Shown one piece after another: positions 1-8,622 of a DNA stretch of 43,149 bases (position 1 is the stretch's first letter; each line of letters opens with the position of its first letter). The notes below the pieces were generated by a model. That model saw only the letters and a list, made by a program, of their open reading frames with translations. It did no database searches and was not told the DNA's origin. This DNA comes from Candidatus Omnitrophota bacterium (lineage in GTDB: Bacteria > Omnitrophota > Gorgyraeia > JAFGHF01), in contig JAFGHF010000035.1 in NCBI GenBank assembly GCA_016939375.1, positions 1 to 43,149 on the forward strand, given 5' to 3'. Made by a program: the position numbers and the translations under genes.

Positions 1-1
1 A

Positions 2-496
2 ATATCCAGCGAGGATGCCGAGTGGTTAAAAATAAGATATGGTTTCGCTGATTACCGAAAAGAGGCCAGCAGTCAAAAAATACTTATTGGTGAGAGGTCA
101 GCAAGAAGGATTGTGCTTCCCGGCAAGCTATATGAAATTATCGCATCCAAGTCAGATGTCCTTTTATATAAGACGAAAAGGGCTTTCTTAGAATTGACAT
201 CAGGCATTAAGGATTTAAATATAAAAGAGATGCTAGTAACAGGAGGAGGCTCTGTCTTGGAGGGGTTTTTAGAGAGAGCCGAGAAGGTATTTGATATGCC
301 CGTGAAGATGGGTTTTCTTTATGGTGTCAACGATAGCCAGATTCAAGCTAGAAGCGCTTTATATTCTACAGGTGTTGGGCTGATATGTTATGGCCTAGGA
401 CAAAAAAAAGGTACCAGAAGATATTCTAGGATAAGGTTAAAGACGTTCCGAAACCTGCTTAGAAAGGCACACAATCTGTATTACGAATATTTTTAG
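2..496 (+). CDS. ftsA: Cell division protein FtsA-like, 3' end (partial)
   Basis: The reading frame is open from the left edge, so only the C-terminal 164 residues are present. An AEWLKIRYG stretch near the start matches the FtsA segment usually written AE-LKI-YG. A VTGGGSVLEGF motif is the phosphate-2/adenosine region of actin-fold ATPases, and ALYSTGVGL is the usual closing block. FtsA tethers FtsZ to the membrane at the division site. The basic, aromatic last 25 residues (RLKTFRNLLRKA) resemble the amphipathic membrane-targeting helix of FtsA. It is not followed by ftsZ: a convergent HD-GYP gene ends 6 nt downstream with no terminator between. A PilM-type relative is possible but fits the C-terminus less well. 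Confidence 0.75.
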   Translation: MSSEDAEWLKIRYGFADYRKEASSQKILIGERSARRIVLPGKLYEIIASKSDVLLYKTKRAFLELTSGIKDLNIKEMLVTGGGSVLEGFLERAEKVFDMPVKMGFLYGVNDSQIQARSALYSTGVGLICYGLGQKKGTRRYSRIRLKTFRNLLRKAHNLYYEYF

Positions 497-502
497 TATT
501 AT

Positions 503-1924
503 TTAGATTACCCTGTCGAATGTTTCTACTACTTGAGGGTCAAAGTAAATTCCGCTGTATTTTTTTAATTCCTTTTTTGCCTGTTGTTTCGTCATCCCTT
601 TTCTGTAGGGCCTGTCAGAGCTCATAGCATCAAAGGCGTCTGCGACAATCAGGATTTTTAAGGGCAGGTTCATTTCTTCGCCAGTAAGCCCATCTGGATA
701 GCCTTTGCCGTTTACCTGTTCTTGATGGTGCCTGGCCAAATAAGCCACTTTTTTCAAGGAGCGGATTGGTTTTAATATATTTTCACCGATGATGGCATGT
801 CTTTGCATTTGCTTTCTTTCTTCGGAATTTAAGACCGCCGGTTTAAGCAAGACGTCATCTCTTATACCGATCTTACCTATATCGTGAAGCATGGCAGCGT
901 CTTGGAGCGTACGCACTGTTTCATCGTCTAAATTAAATTCCTTGGCCAGGATGGTCACATATTCTTTGACCCGTTTAGTATGACCGCGGCTGTAAGGGTC
1001 TTTAGCTTCTACTGCCATAGCCAAAGCTGAGATTGTCTCCACATAAGTCCGTTCAATGTCTTCGTTAAGGCGGCTGTTTTCTATCGCAACAGCAGTCTGT
1101 AATGCCATATTTTCCAAAAGCATAACGTCATCTTCGCTAAATTCTTCTTCGCTATTTTTATCATTAAGTGAAATAGTGCCCAGTATTTTGTCTTTATACA
1201 TCAGGGGTACGCATACAGTCGACTTATGCGCGAAGCCCATTTTTACCTCGACGTCGAAACGCCGATCTTGTTGAATTCTGGTAATATTTTGGGGCTTGCC
1301 TTCTTTGGCTACCCAGCCGATTATGCCTGCACCTCTTTTTATTTCCACTGAATGCTGGTTCTCAATATTCAGTCCGCAGGATACAAAAATTGTAAGTACA
1401 TCGTCTTTAAGTAACATGACCACTCCAGATGATGCGCCGACAGCATTTACCAAGGTCTCTAAGGTCAGTTCCAAGATACTGCCTATTTTTTGGTCGGAAG
1501 ACATGGCGTTGCCAATGCGCAGTAGTACATTCTGCAAGACTTTTTTCGATTCTTTTAATTGGTTGATATTTTTTTCCAATTCACTAGTGATTTTATTAAA
1601 ATACTGGGCCAGTTCGTTTACTTCGTCCTCTTCCTGTGTTTGGATGCGTTTTTTTAAATCTCCTTGCGTGACGGCTTGGACATCTTTAGCCAGCCTGACT
1701 ACGGACATAGCCACTTTTCTAGTTAAGATATATCCACAAGTAGCTGCCGCGACGATAAAGAAGATTGTCACCTGTACTGAATCTTTGAGCAACAGCGCAG
1801 ATGCTTCTGTCAGCAAAAGATAGCCCATTAAAAGAAAGGGGATAATTACCATCAGCATAATGCCAATGACAAGTTTCTGTAATACGCCTTGTTGATTTAA
1901 AGACTTGATGGTTATTTTTGCCAT
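503..1924 (-). CDS. Membrane HAMP-GAF-HD-GYP protein (putative c-di-GMP phosphodiesterase)
   Basis: This 473-residue protein has two N-terminal membrane segments (about residues 20-40 and 50-70), a HAMP linker, a GAF domain (about 140-285) and a C-terminal HD-GYP domain. HD-GYP domains hydrolyse cyclic di-GMP. The metal-site LHDIGK is present and GYP is intact, but the usual HHE-x2-DG-x-GYP block reads HHQEQVNGKGYP, so E and D are replaced. The start at 1924 is chosen because GGAGAGG lies 7 nt upstream; longer ORF starts lack a ribosome site and precede the first hydrophobic helix awkwardly. It is transcribed alone from a consensus promoter and converges on the ftsA end. Activity is plausible but not certain. 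Confidence 0.88.
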   Translation of the reverse strand: MAKITIKSLNQQGVLQKLVIGIMLMVIIPFLLMGYLLLTEASALLLKDSVQVTIFFIVAAATCGYILTRKVAMSVVRLAKDVQAVTQGDLKKRIQTQEEDEVNELAQYFNKITSELEKNINQLKESKKVLQNVLLRIGNAMSSDQKIGSILELTLETLVNAVGASSGVVMLLKDDVLTIFVSCGLNIENQHSVEIKRGAGIIGWVAKEGKPQNITRIQQDRRFDVEVKMGFAHKSTVCVPLMYKDKILGTISLNDKNSEEEFSEDDVMLLENMALQTAVAIENSRLNEDIERTYVETISALAMAVEAKDPYSRGHTKRVKEYVTILAKEFNLDDETVRTLQDAAMLHDIGKIGIRDDVLLKPAVLNSEERKQMQRHAIIGENILKPIRSLKKVAYLARHHQEQVNGKGYPDGLTGEEMNLPLKILIVADAFDAMSSDRPYRKGMTKQQAKKELKKYSGIYFDPQVVETFDRVI

Positions 1925-1948
1925 TTTTTTCCTCTCCAAAACAATTTT

Positions 1949-1977
1949 ACTATACCTTAAAAGCATACAGCTGTCAA
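1949..1977 (-). promoter_or_regulatory. Sigma70-type promoter of the HD-GYP gene
   Basis: Read on the minus strand, TTGACA (1977-1972) and TATAGT (1954-1949) are separated by 17 nt, about 25 nt upstream of the chosen start codon. It faces away from the proC promoter 45 nt further right. Confidence 0.8.
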
Positions 1978-2021
1978 GTTAAACCAGAGTAGTTTAATAG
2001 GGGAGAAGACATACGAATGTG

Positions 2022-2050
2022 TTGACATAAAAAGGCTTTTGTGCTACATT
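2022..2050 (+). promoter_or_regulatory. Sigma70-type promoter of proC
   Basis: TTGACA (2022-2027), a 17-nt spacer and TACATT (2045-2050) with an extended -10 TGC. The 11 nt before the -35 (ATACGAATGTG) are identical to those before the mreB promoter. The predicted 5' UTR is about 60 nt. Confidence 0.75.
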
Positions 2051-2118
2051 AAACTGATGTTTTTTGCTATCGGAACAAACTTTGACATATTGCGAAACTT
2101 AAAGCCAGGGATATAGTT

Positions 2119-2922
2119 ATGAAGATGAAGATTGGAATAATCGGCTGTGGTAATATGGGACAGGCGCTTTTAAGCGGTATCCTGGCAGAAGGGTATACGC
2201 ACAAAAGCAACATTCTCTGTAGTGACCGGGATAAGAAAAAAGCGGCATTTGTGCGTTCCAGGTTCAAGGCATCTATTTGCAGTACTAATAGCCAGCTTTT
2301 TGATAGGTGCGATCCCATTATTATTGCGGTAAAGCCATCAGATGTACAAGCAGTGCTTGCAGAGGCACATTTGCCTTTGCGAGATAAGCTGGTCATTTCC
2401 GTTTGTGCTGGGATAGGCACAAGACTATTTGAGAGGATATTGGGAAAGGTCGCTGTGGTCAGGGTGATGCCTAATATGCCAGCCCGAATAGGAGAGGGCA
2501 TTTCGGCGGTTGCCTTAGGGCGCTTTGCTAAAGAAAGAGACAAAAAGGTAACTTTTTCAATTTTTTCTTGTGTGGGAGAAGTAGTGGAGATAAAGGAGCG
2601 GTTGATGGATGCAGTGACTGCTATCAGCGGATCAGGACCTGCCTACTTTTTTTATTTAGTTGAAAAACTAATCGATGCAGCAGAAGAACTAGGTATTTCC
2701 CGTAATATTGCCCAACGGCTGGCCATAAAGACAGCTTTAGGTAGCGCCAGTTTGTTGAATAAATCCGAAGAAGATGCCCAGGTATTAAGAAGAAAGGTGA
2801 CCTCTAAAGGAGGGACTACGCAAGCGGCATTTGCTGTTTTCCAGAGAAGAGGCTTGGAAGGAATTTTAAATGCTGCCTTTAAGGCGGCAGCGAAAAGATC
2901 GAAAGAATTGGAAGCTAAATGA
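2119..2922 (+). CDS. proC: Pyrroline-5-carboxylate reductase
   Basis: ProC reduces 1-pyrroline-5-carboxylate to proline with NAD(P)H, the last step of proline synthesis. The 267-residue length is normal. The N-terminal Rossmann motif reads GIIGCGNMGQALLSG, followed by VKP and VRVMPNMPA, and the C-terminal helical domain has AISGSGPAYFF and VTSKGGTTQAA, all family hallmarks. proB and proA, the two earlier steps, lie 34 kb downstream in the same window, so the pathway is complete here although unlinked. The start follows its own promoter and a weak ribosome site (AGGGAT). The next gene begins about 100 nt on, across a palindromic repeat. Confidence 0.96.
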   Translation: MKMKIGIIGCGNMGQALLSGILAEGYTHKSNILCSDRDKKKAAFVRSRFKASICSTNSQLFDRCDPIIIAVKPSDVQAVLAEAHLPLRDKLVISVCAGIGTRLFERILGKVAVVRVMPNMPARIGEGISAVALGRFAKERDKKVTFSIFSCVGEVVEIKERLMDAVTAISGSGPAYFFYLVEKLIDAAEELGISRNIAQRLAIKTALGSASLLNKSEEDAQVLRRKVTSKGGTTQAAFAVFQRRGLEGILNAAFKAAAKRSKELEAK

Positions 2923-2925
2923 CCC

Positions 2926-2978
2926 ATTCGACTGCGCTCAGGGTCGAATATTGAGCGAAGTCGCATGTATTCGAAGCA
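2926..2978 (+). repeat. REP-like palindromic repeat (TTCGACTGCGCTCA type)
   Basis: TTCGACTGCGCTCA (2927-2940) is followed by GGTCGAA and then by TGAGCGAAGTCG (2952-2963), giving alternative nested pairings (TTCGAC with GTCGAA, CGCTCA with TGAGCG). A diverged relative lies at 33121-33172. It occupies the proC-DUF167 gap and removes any clear ribosome site for the next gene. Confidence 0.7.
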
Positions 2979-3021
2979 TGGCGGGCAAAGTCGAACCAAG
3001 CGAACGAACGTGAGTCGAACG

Positions 3022-3240
3022 ATGAGGTTTTCGGTACGCGTACATCCGGGTACTTCTAGGGAGAAAGTAGTTAAAAATGCCGATAACAGCCTGAGTGTAT
3101 ATTTGACCAAGAAAGCACAAAAGGGCCAAGCCAATAAAGCCTTAAAGAAGTTGTTGGCCAAAGAGTTTGATCTGGCGCAATCGAGGATTAAGATAATCTA
3201 TGGTAAACAGGCCAGGGATAAAGTGGTCGAAATAGGGTAG
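3022..3240 (+). CDS. DUF167 / YggU-family small protein
   Basis: This 72-residue protein begins MRFSVRVHPGTSREKV and contains the family pattern of a basic, lysine-rich core (KKAQKGQANKALKKLLA) ending in a second beta strand (IKIIYGKQARDKVVEI). DUF167 proteins are small alpha/beta proteins of unknown function, often beside proC and other housekeeping genes, as here. The open frame extends upstream into the palindromic repeat, but only the ATG at 3022 gives a protein matching the family. No good Shine-Dalgarno is visible. It is 8 nt from mtnP and probably cotranscribed with it. Confidence 0.85.
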   Translation: MRFSVRVHPGTSREKVVKNADNSLSVYLTKKAQKGQANKALKKLLAKEFDLAQSRIKIIYGKQARDKVVEIG

Positions 3241-3248
3241 GTTAAGAG

Positions 3249-4106
3249 ATGAGCAAGATTGGTATTATCGGTGGAAGCGGCCTATATAGTATTGAGGGCA
3301 TGAAGTTGAAAGAGAGGATCAGGTTGGACACCCCTTTCGGCCGGCCTTCAGATGAATTCATATCGGGTGAACTGGAAGGCAGGCCGGTAATATTTTTGCC
3401 CCGCCATGCCCGTGGACATAAAATTTCTCCCACAGAGATCAACTTCCGGGCCAATATTTATGGAATGAAGAAATTGGGAGTGGAGCGGATTATCTCAGTG
3501 TGCGCGGTGGGTAGCCTAAAGGAAGAAATCAAGCCCTGCGACCTATTGATTCCGGATCAGTTTGTTGACCGCACAAATCAGGCTCGCAAGAGCACTTTTT
3601 TTGAGGACGGCATAGTGGCCCATATCGCTTTTGCCGAGCCGGTCTGCCCAATAACAGCCCGGATTCTCAACCAAGCCGCGACAGGATTGGGTTTGACTGT
3701 GCATCCTAAGGGGACCTATATCAACATGGAGGGCCCGGCATTTTCGACAAGGGCTGAATCCAATCTCTACAAAAGCTGGGGGATGGATATAATCGGCATG
3801 ACCAATATGGCGGAAGCCAGGTTGGCCCGGGAGGCAGAGTTGTGTTATGTTACCCTGTCTATGGTTACTGATTACGATTGCTGGCGCCAGGGTAGCGAAG
3901 AAGTAAGCGTGGATTTGATCCTTGAGAACGCAAATAAAAATATCGAAAATGCCAAGAGGGTGATTAAAGAGGCGATTAGGCATATGCCAGCTGAAAGAAA
4001 TTGCCTTTGTGTGCATGCGCTTAAAGGGGCAATCGCTACGGCACCCCAGAACATCTCTGCTGAAGCGAAAAAGAAACTAAGTATCATTATAGGTAAATAT
4101 TTATGA
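3249..4106 (+). CDS. mtnP: S-methyl-5'-thioadenosine phosphorylase (MTAP/PNP family)
   Basis: The enzyme phosphorolyses methylthioadenosine to adenine and methylthioribose-1-phosphate in methionine salvage. The 285-residue protein opens with IGIIGGSGLY and has the phosphate-site FLPRHARGHKISP, then NMEGPAFSTRAES, and finally GMTNMAEARLAREAELCY and TDYDCW. The TDYDCW block is typical of MTAP rather than of inosine/guanosine phosphorylases. The start ATG lies 8 nt after the DUF167 stop, and the stop overlaps ileS by 4 nt (ATGA), indicating translational coupling. Substrate preference within the MTAP/MTIP group cannot be settled by eye. Confidence 0.92.
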   Translation: MSKIGIIGGSGLYSIEGMKLKERIRLDTPFGRPSDEFISGELEGRPVIFLPRHARGHKISPTEINFRANIYGMKKLGVERIISVCAVGSLKEEIKPCDLLIPDQFVDRTNQARKSTFFEDGIVAHIAFAEPVCPITARILNQAATGLGLTVHPKGTYINMEGPAFSTRAESNLYKSWGMDIIGMTNMAEARLAREAELCYVTLSMVTDYDCWRQGSEEVSVDLILENANKNIENAKRVIKEAIRHMPAERNCLCVHALKGAIATAPQNISAEAKKKLSIIIGKYL

Positions 4107-6958
4107 GCGCAGAAGAAAAGATGAATTATAAACAGACCCTAAATTTACCTAAGACCGATTTTCCTATGCAGGCTAAGCTAAAGGAGCTTGAGCCTAAAAT
4201 ATTGGCTTTTTGGGAAAAACAAAATATATATGAGTTGATTCGGAATAGGTCAAAAAAACTGCCTAAATACATATTGCATGATGGCCCGCCTTATGCAAAC
4301 GGCGATATACATATAGGCCATGCGTTGAATAAGACCCTTAAGGATTTTGTGGTCAAATACAAGATTATGCGGGGATTTAATGTGCCTTTTGTGCCGGGCT
4401 GGGATTGCCACGGTCTTCCTGTGGAACACCAGCTTTTTAAGGAATTGGGGATCAATAAGCATGAAATCGATAAGGTGGAATTTAGAAAAAAGGCCAAACA
4501 GTTTGCCTTAAGGTTTGTCGATATCCAAAGGCAACAGTTCAAGAGATTAGGGCTTTTAGCCGATTGGGAGCATCCTTATTTGACCTTGGATCCTTTATAT
4601 GAAGCTGAGATCGTAAGGGCGATAGCCAAGCTGGTCAAGGACAATTATATTTATCATGGTCTTAAACCGATCAACTGGTGTAAGAGTTGCGAGACTGCTT
4701 TAGCTGAAGCAGAGCTAGAATATGAAGACCATCGCTCTCCATCCATATTCGTAAAGTTTCCTCTACCGGAGGCAGAAAATGCGTTAAAAGATCTTGTACA
4801 AATCACGAGCCACGCATCACGAACCACGGTCTCATTTCTGATCTGGACTACTACCCCCTGGACATTATTGGCAAATGTAGCCATTGCGCTTCATCCCGAT
4901 TTTAATTATAGCTTAATCGAGATATCTTCCGCTGCTGGTGCTAGAGAGATATTTATTTTAATGGATGAGCTTGTGCCAAGCGTAATGCGCCAGGCGGCAA
5001 TAAAAGAATATAAAAAGATCGGCGAACTCAAAGGGTCGCGTTTGGAAGGCTTAAAAGCCAGGCATCCTTTTATCCAGCGTGATTCAGAAATCGTCTTGGC
5101 AGAATATGTCTCTAACGAAGAAGGTACTGGTTGTGTGCACACTGCCCCCGGCCATGGAGAGGAAGATTATATGACCGGGCTGAAATACAAACTGCAAGTG
5201 ATAATGCCTGTGGACGAAAAGGGCGTGTTTGATAACACCTGTGGTGAATTTTCCGGAGTTGATGTGTTTAAAGCTAATGATATGATAATTGAGGCCATGA
5301 AGAAAAACCAAACATTGTTCTATGCCTGCGATATTTTACATTCATATCCACATTGTTGGAGGTGTAAATCGCCGTTAATTACCAGAAGCACCAGGCAATG
5401 GTTTATCAATGTCGACCATAAGGATTTAAGGAAAAAGGCGTTAGAAGTAGTCAAACGCGTACGCTGGATACCCGAAGGAGGCGCAAGCCGTATTTCCGGC
5501 ATGATCGAGTCCCGACCAGACTGGTGTCTTTCGCGACAGAGATATTGGGGGGTGCCCATCCCCGTATTTTATTGTAAATCTTGCGGAAAGGAAATTGTAG
5601 ACGCAAGGGCCATCGAAAACTTTGCAGAGATCGTTGCCCGGGAGGGTACTGATGCTTGGTTCCTCAGGAGCGTGGATGAACTTCTGGGAAAGAAAGTCAA
5701 ATGCCCTGAATGTAAAAAGGAGGAGTTTGTAAAAGAAGAGGATATCATCGATGTTTGGTTTGATTCAGGAGTGAGCCATCAGGCAGTTTTGGCCAGGAAT
5801 AAGGAATTGGGTTTTCCTGCTTCGCTTTACCTTGAAGGTAGCGATCAACATCGCGGATGGTTTCAGACGGCACTTTTGACTTCCATACCTTTGACCGGCA
5901 AGGCCCCTTACGATAGCGTTTTGACCCATGGTTTTACAGTGGACGGCGATGGTAAAAAGATGTCTAAATCCAGAGGTAATGTAGTCTCTCCTTTAGAGAC
6001 GATCGACCAATATGGCGCAGAGATATTGAGATTATGGGTAGCTTATTGCGATTATAGTGATGATGTCAGGATTTCTCCTAAGATCTTGACAGGCATAGCC
6101 GATGCCTATCGCAAGATTCGTAACACACTGCGTTTTCTCTTGGGCAACCTTTACGACTATAGACCGCAAAAAAAGGTTGAATACAGCCAACTTTGGGAGA
6201 TTGACAAGTGGGCGCTTTCTGCGTTGTCTGGTTTGCTGGAAAAAGCGAGCGAAGACTTTGAAGACTTCCTTTACTATAAGATGTTTCGCCGGCTTTATAA
6301 CTTTTGTACTGTAGAGATGTCTTCTTTCTATCTGGATATTTTAAAAGACAGATTGTATACCATGGGAAGTGATTCACTTGCCCGTCGTTCAGCGCAGACA
6401 GTGATGTACGAGATATTATCGGCACTAAACAGGGTCATTGCGCCTATCCTTAGCTTTACCGCTGAAGAACTATGGGGCTATTTCTATAAAATTCAAAAGT
6501 TGGAAAAGCTGGAGCCGGTCATCTTAAGTGGGTGGCCTAAAGTAGAGAGTAGTTGGATCGATCCTGAGCTGGATGAAAAGTTTAAGCGTTTGGAAGATAT
6601 AAGAGATGCCGCGCTGAAAGTGATTGAGAACGAGAGAGAAAAAGGTTTGATTAAGAGCTCATTAGAGGCACGAGTCGGAATTTTTACTACGGATGAACAA
6701 CTTTATCTGTTTTTGAAGGAAAATCTTGAGCTTTTAGTTTCTATTTTTATTGTTTCTGATGTAACCTTGGAGAAGGTGAGAAGTTTTCCTGAACAATGTA
6801 CCAAGGCCGAGGATGTCGCAGGCCTTGCCATAAAAGCGGAGAAAATCGAATTTGCTAAATGCGAGCGCTGTTGGAACTACCGCCGCTCTGTCGGAAAAGA
6901 TATGGGGTTCCCCAAATTATGCAAAAGATGTATAGAAGTAATAGATAAGGAGGAGTAG
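4103..6958 (+). CDS. ileS: Isoleucyl-tRNA synthetase
   Basis: This 951-residue class I synthetase charges tRNA-Ile. HIGH is at residues 70-73 within DIHIGHALNKTLKD, and KMSKS at 619-623. The editing (CP1) domain shows TTPWTLLANVAIA and GHGEEDY. Two internal cysteine pairs (YCKSC and CPEC) are present, and the C-terminal zinc finger CERCWNYRR with CKRC shows the long bacterial form. The first ATG overlaps mtnP; an alternative start at residue 7 also precedes the conserved PKTDFPM. The gene sits in a dense operon with mtnP upstream and a DksA-type gene 5 nt downstream. Confidence 0.97.
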   Translation: MSAEEKMNYKQTLNLPKTDFPMQAKLKELEPKILAFWEKQNIYELIRNRSKKLPKYILHDGPPYANGDIHIGHALNKTLKDFVVKYKIMRGFNVPFVPGWDCHGLPVEHQLFKELGINKHEIDKVEFRKKAKQFALRFVDIQRQQFKRLGLLADWEHPYLTLDPLYEAEIVRAIAKLVKDNYIYHGLKPINWCKSCETALAEAELEYEDHRSPSIFVKFPLPEAENALKDLVQITSHASRTTVSFLIWTTTPWTLLANVAIALHPDFNYSLIEISSAAGAREIFILMDELVPSVMRQAAIKEYKKIGELKGSRLEGLKARHPFIQRDSEIVLAEYVSNEEGTGCVHTAPGHGEEDYMTGLKYKLQVIMPVDEKGVFDNTCGEFSGVDVFKANDMIIEAMKKNQTLFYACDILHSYPHCWRCKSPLITRSTRQWFINVDHKDLRKKALEVVKRVRWIPEGGASRISGMIESRPDWCLSRQRYWGVPIPVFYCKSCGKEIVDARAIENFAEIVAREGTDAWFLRSVDELLGKKVKCPECKKEEFVKEEDIIDVWFDSGVSHQAVLARNKELGFPASLYLEGSDQHRGWFQTALLTSIPLTGKAPYDSVLTHGFTVDGDGKKMSKSRGNVVSPLETIDQYGAEILRLWVAYCDYSDDVRISPKILTGIADAYRKIRNTLRFLLGNLYDYRPQKKVEYSQLWEIDKWALSALSGLLEKASEDFEDFLYYKMFRRLYNFCTVEMSSFYLDILKDRLYTMGSDSLARRSAQTVMYEILSALNRVIAPILSFTAEELWGYFYKIQKLEKLEPVILSGWPKVESSWIDPELDEKFKRLEDIRDAALKVIENEREKGLIKSSLEARVGIFTTDEQLYLFLKENLELLVSIFIVSDVTLEKVRSFPEQCTKAEDVAGLAIKAEKIEFAKCERCWNYRRSVGKDMGFPKLCKRCIEVIDKEE

Positions 6959-6963
6959 GCACA

Positions 6964-7341
6964 ATGAATAAGAAAACATTGGAGAAATACAAAAAGTTGC
7001 TTTTAAAGATGAGAGAGGATGTTGTCTCGGAAATGGACAATATCACCAAGGAATCTTTAAATAAGTCACAAAGAGAAGCCTCTGGCGACTTATCGGGATA
7101 TGCCTTTCATATGGCTGATGCGGCTACTGATAATTACGACAGAGAGTTTTCTTTGAATCTAGCCTCAGATAGCCAAAAGTTGATTTATGCGATTGACGAG
7201 GCATTGAACAGGATAAAGGATAAAAGTTATGGCCGATGCGTAAGCTGTGGCAAGGAAATCAGCCGCAAGCGATTGCAGGCCGTACCTCACACCACCCTTT
7301 GCATTAAATGTCAGAGAGAAGAAGAAAAAAAGAAAACCTAA
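6964..7341 (+). CDS. DksA/TraR-type C4 zinc-finger protein
   Basis: This 125-residue protein has a coiled-coil N-terminal half (about 1-80) with a DNYDREFSL segment, followed by a C4 zinc finger, CVSCGKEI and CIKC, about 18 residues apart. DksA/TraR proteins bind RNA polymerase through the secondary channel and alter promoter response; the length and finger fit the short Gram-negative/PVC form rather than classical 151-residue DksA. The acidic coiled-coil tip residues of true DksA are not evident, so a transcriptional role is inferred from the fold only. It follows ileS and precedes lspA, a common neighbourhood. Confidence 0.8.
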   Translation: MNKKTLEKYKKLLLKMREDVVSEMDNITKESLNKSQREASGDLSGYAFHMADAATDNYDREFSLNLASDSQKLIYAIDEALNRIKDKSYGRCVSCGKEISRKRLQAVPHTTLCIKCQREEEKKKT

Positions 7342-7362
7342 GCGTATCAACCCACTAAGGTT

Positions 7363-7839
7363 ATGGCGGCGATCTATTTTGCATTTGCAGTTTTAACCGT
7401 AGATCAATTAAGCAAATTCATCATTTTAAAAAGTCTCCACCCCGGAGAATCTCTACCCGTCATAAAAGGCATTTTTCATATCAGCCTCATTTTCAACAAA
7501 GGATTTGCCTTTGGCCTGTTTTCCCGCCAGAGTACCGTGTTTATATGGGTAGTATACGTCGCGGTCATATTTATAATATTTATCACTGCCTTACACAGAA
7601 ACATTCTGTTGCGTGAGAAAAATACGCGGTTTTTCCTATCTTTGGTTCTGGCCGGGGCCATAGGCAATCTCATTGACCGTATACGTTTTGGTGCTGTGGT
7701 CGATTTCTTGGATTTTCGCATCTGGCCAGTATTCAATATGGCCGATGCGGCTATTACTGTCGGCATCAGCCTATTGTTGCTGCAGATGCTTAAGCAAAAA
7801 CAAAGAAGTCCTAAGCCCGTAGATAAACTTAAAACTTAA
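7363..7839 (+). CDS. lspA: Lipoprotein signal peptidase II
   Basis: LspA cleaves the signal peptide of diacylglyceryl-modified prolipoproteins in the inner membrane. The 158-residue protein has four hydrophobic segments and the two catalytic aspartates: D105 in GNLIDR and D128 in FNMADA. VDQLSKF and the asparagine in FNKGFAFG are also family signatures. The gene is followed 27 nt later by lgt, which performs the preceding step of lipoprotein maturation; clustering of the two supports both calls. The short N-terminus is within the normal range. Confidence 0.95.
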   Translation: MAAIYFAFAVLTVDQLSKFIILKSLHPGESLPVIKGIFHISLIFNKGFAFGLFSRQSTVFIWVVYVAVIFIIFITALHRNILLREKNTRFFLSLVLAGAIGNLIDRIRFGAVVDFLDFRIWPVFNMADAAITVGISLLLLQMLKQKQRSPKPVDKLKT

Positions 7840-7866
7840 AGCTTATAGCTTTAAATGTGAACTACA

Positions 7867-8622
7867 ATGCATCCCATACTCTTTCAAATAGGGCCTTTGA
7901 CCATCTATTCATACGGTTTAATGGTGGCTTGTGCTTTTATAGTAGGTACGTATCTTGCCAGTCGTGAGGCCATACGTCAGAATATTCCCGAACAAAAGAT
8001 TGTTGATATTGCTTTGATCCTAGCGATTTCGGGAATCGTGGGGGGCCGTCTTTTATATGTATTGCAGAATTTTGATTTTTATTTGAAATATCCCTTGCAA
8101 ATAATTATGTTGCATAAAGGGGGCTTGAGCTTTTTTGGCGGATTGTTTTTTGCCCTCATCTGCATGTTATTTTTTTTGAAATTACAAAATTTACCCGTGC
8201 TTAAGACAGTAGATCTGTTTACCCCTTACCTGGCTTTGGGACATGCCATAGGCAGGATCGGCTGCCTTCTTAACGGCTGCTGTTACGGAAAACAGACATC
8301 TCATTTTTTTGCGCTTTACTTTCCCGCAGATAATATTCCCCGCTATCCGGTGCAAGTTTACAGCTCTTTGGGGTTAGTGGTTATTTTTATTATTTTACGC
8401 TTTTGGCAGGAGAGATTGAGAGACAAGCCGCGTTTTCAAGGACAGATATTCATCTTTTATTGTTTTCTTTACAGCATGATGCGCTTTTTTATGGAATATT
8501 TGCGCGGCGACCACCAACCGGTCTTTGCCGGTGTAAACGTTTATCAGTTAGTTAGTATTGTAATTTTCATTTTCTCAGGGGCTTTATTGTGGAAGAGGAG
8601 AAAAGGGTTTCTCTTAAAGTAG
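7867..8622 (+). CDS. lgt: Prolipoprotein diacylglyceryl transferase
   Basis: Lgt transfers diacylglycerol from phosphatidylglycerol to the lipobox cysteine of prolipoproteins. The 251-residue polytopic protein contains GGRLLYVL, HKGGLSFFGG and the signature GHAIGRIGCLLNGCCYG, and ends with YCFLYSMMRFFMEYLRGD, the conserved arginine-containing C-terminal segment. At least six hydrophobic helices can be seen. It is downstream of lspA and overlaps the following pseudouridine synthase gene by 34 nt, so the three genes are likely cotranscribed. Confidence 0.95.
   Translation: MHPILFQIGPLTIYSYGLMVACAFIVGTYLASREAIRQNIPEQKIVDIALILAISGIVGGRLLYVLQNFDFYLKYPLQIIMLHKGGLSFFGGLFFALICMLFFLKLQNLPVLKTVDLFTPYLALGHAIGRIGCLLNGCCYGKQTSHFFALYFPADNIPRYPVQVYSSLGLVVIFIILRFWQERLRDKPRFQGQIFIFYCFLYSMMRFFMEYLRGDHQPVFAGVNVYQLVSIVIFIFSGALLWKRRKGFLLK

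Noticed and set aside
1296-1823. 175-codon plus-strand frame inside the HD-GYP gene
   Set aside because: It is antisense to a well-supported GAF/HAMP coding region and its product is a serine-rich shadow translation.
2965-3021. Upstream extension of the DUF167 protein by 19 residues
   Set aside because: These codons lie in the REP-like repeat and do not match the family; the ATG at 3022 does.
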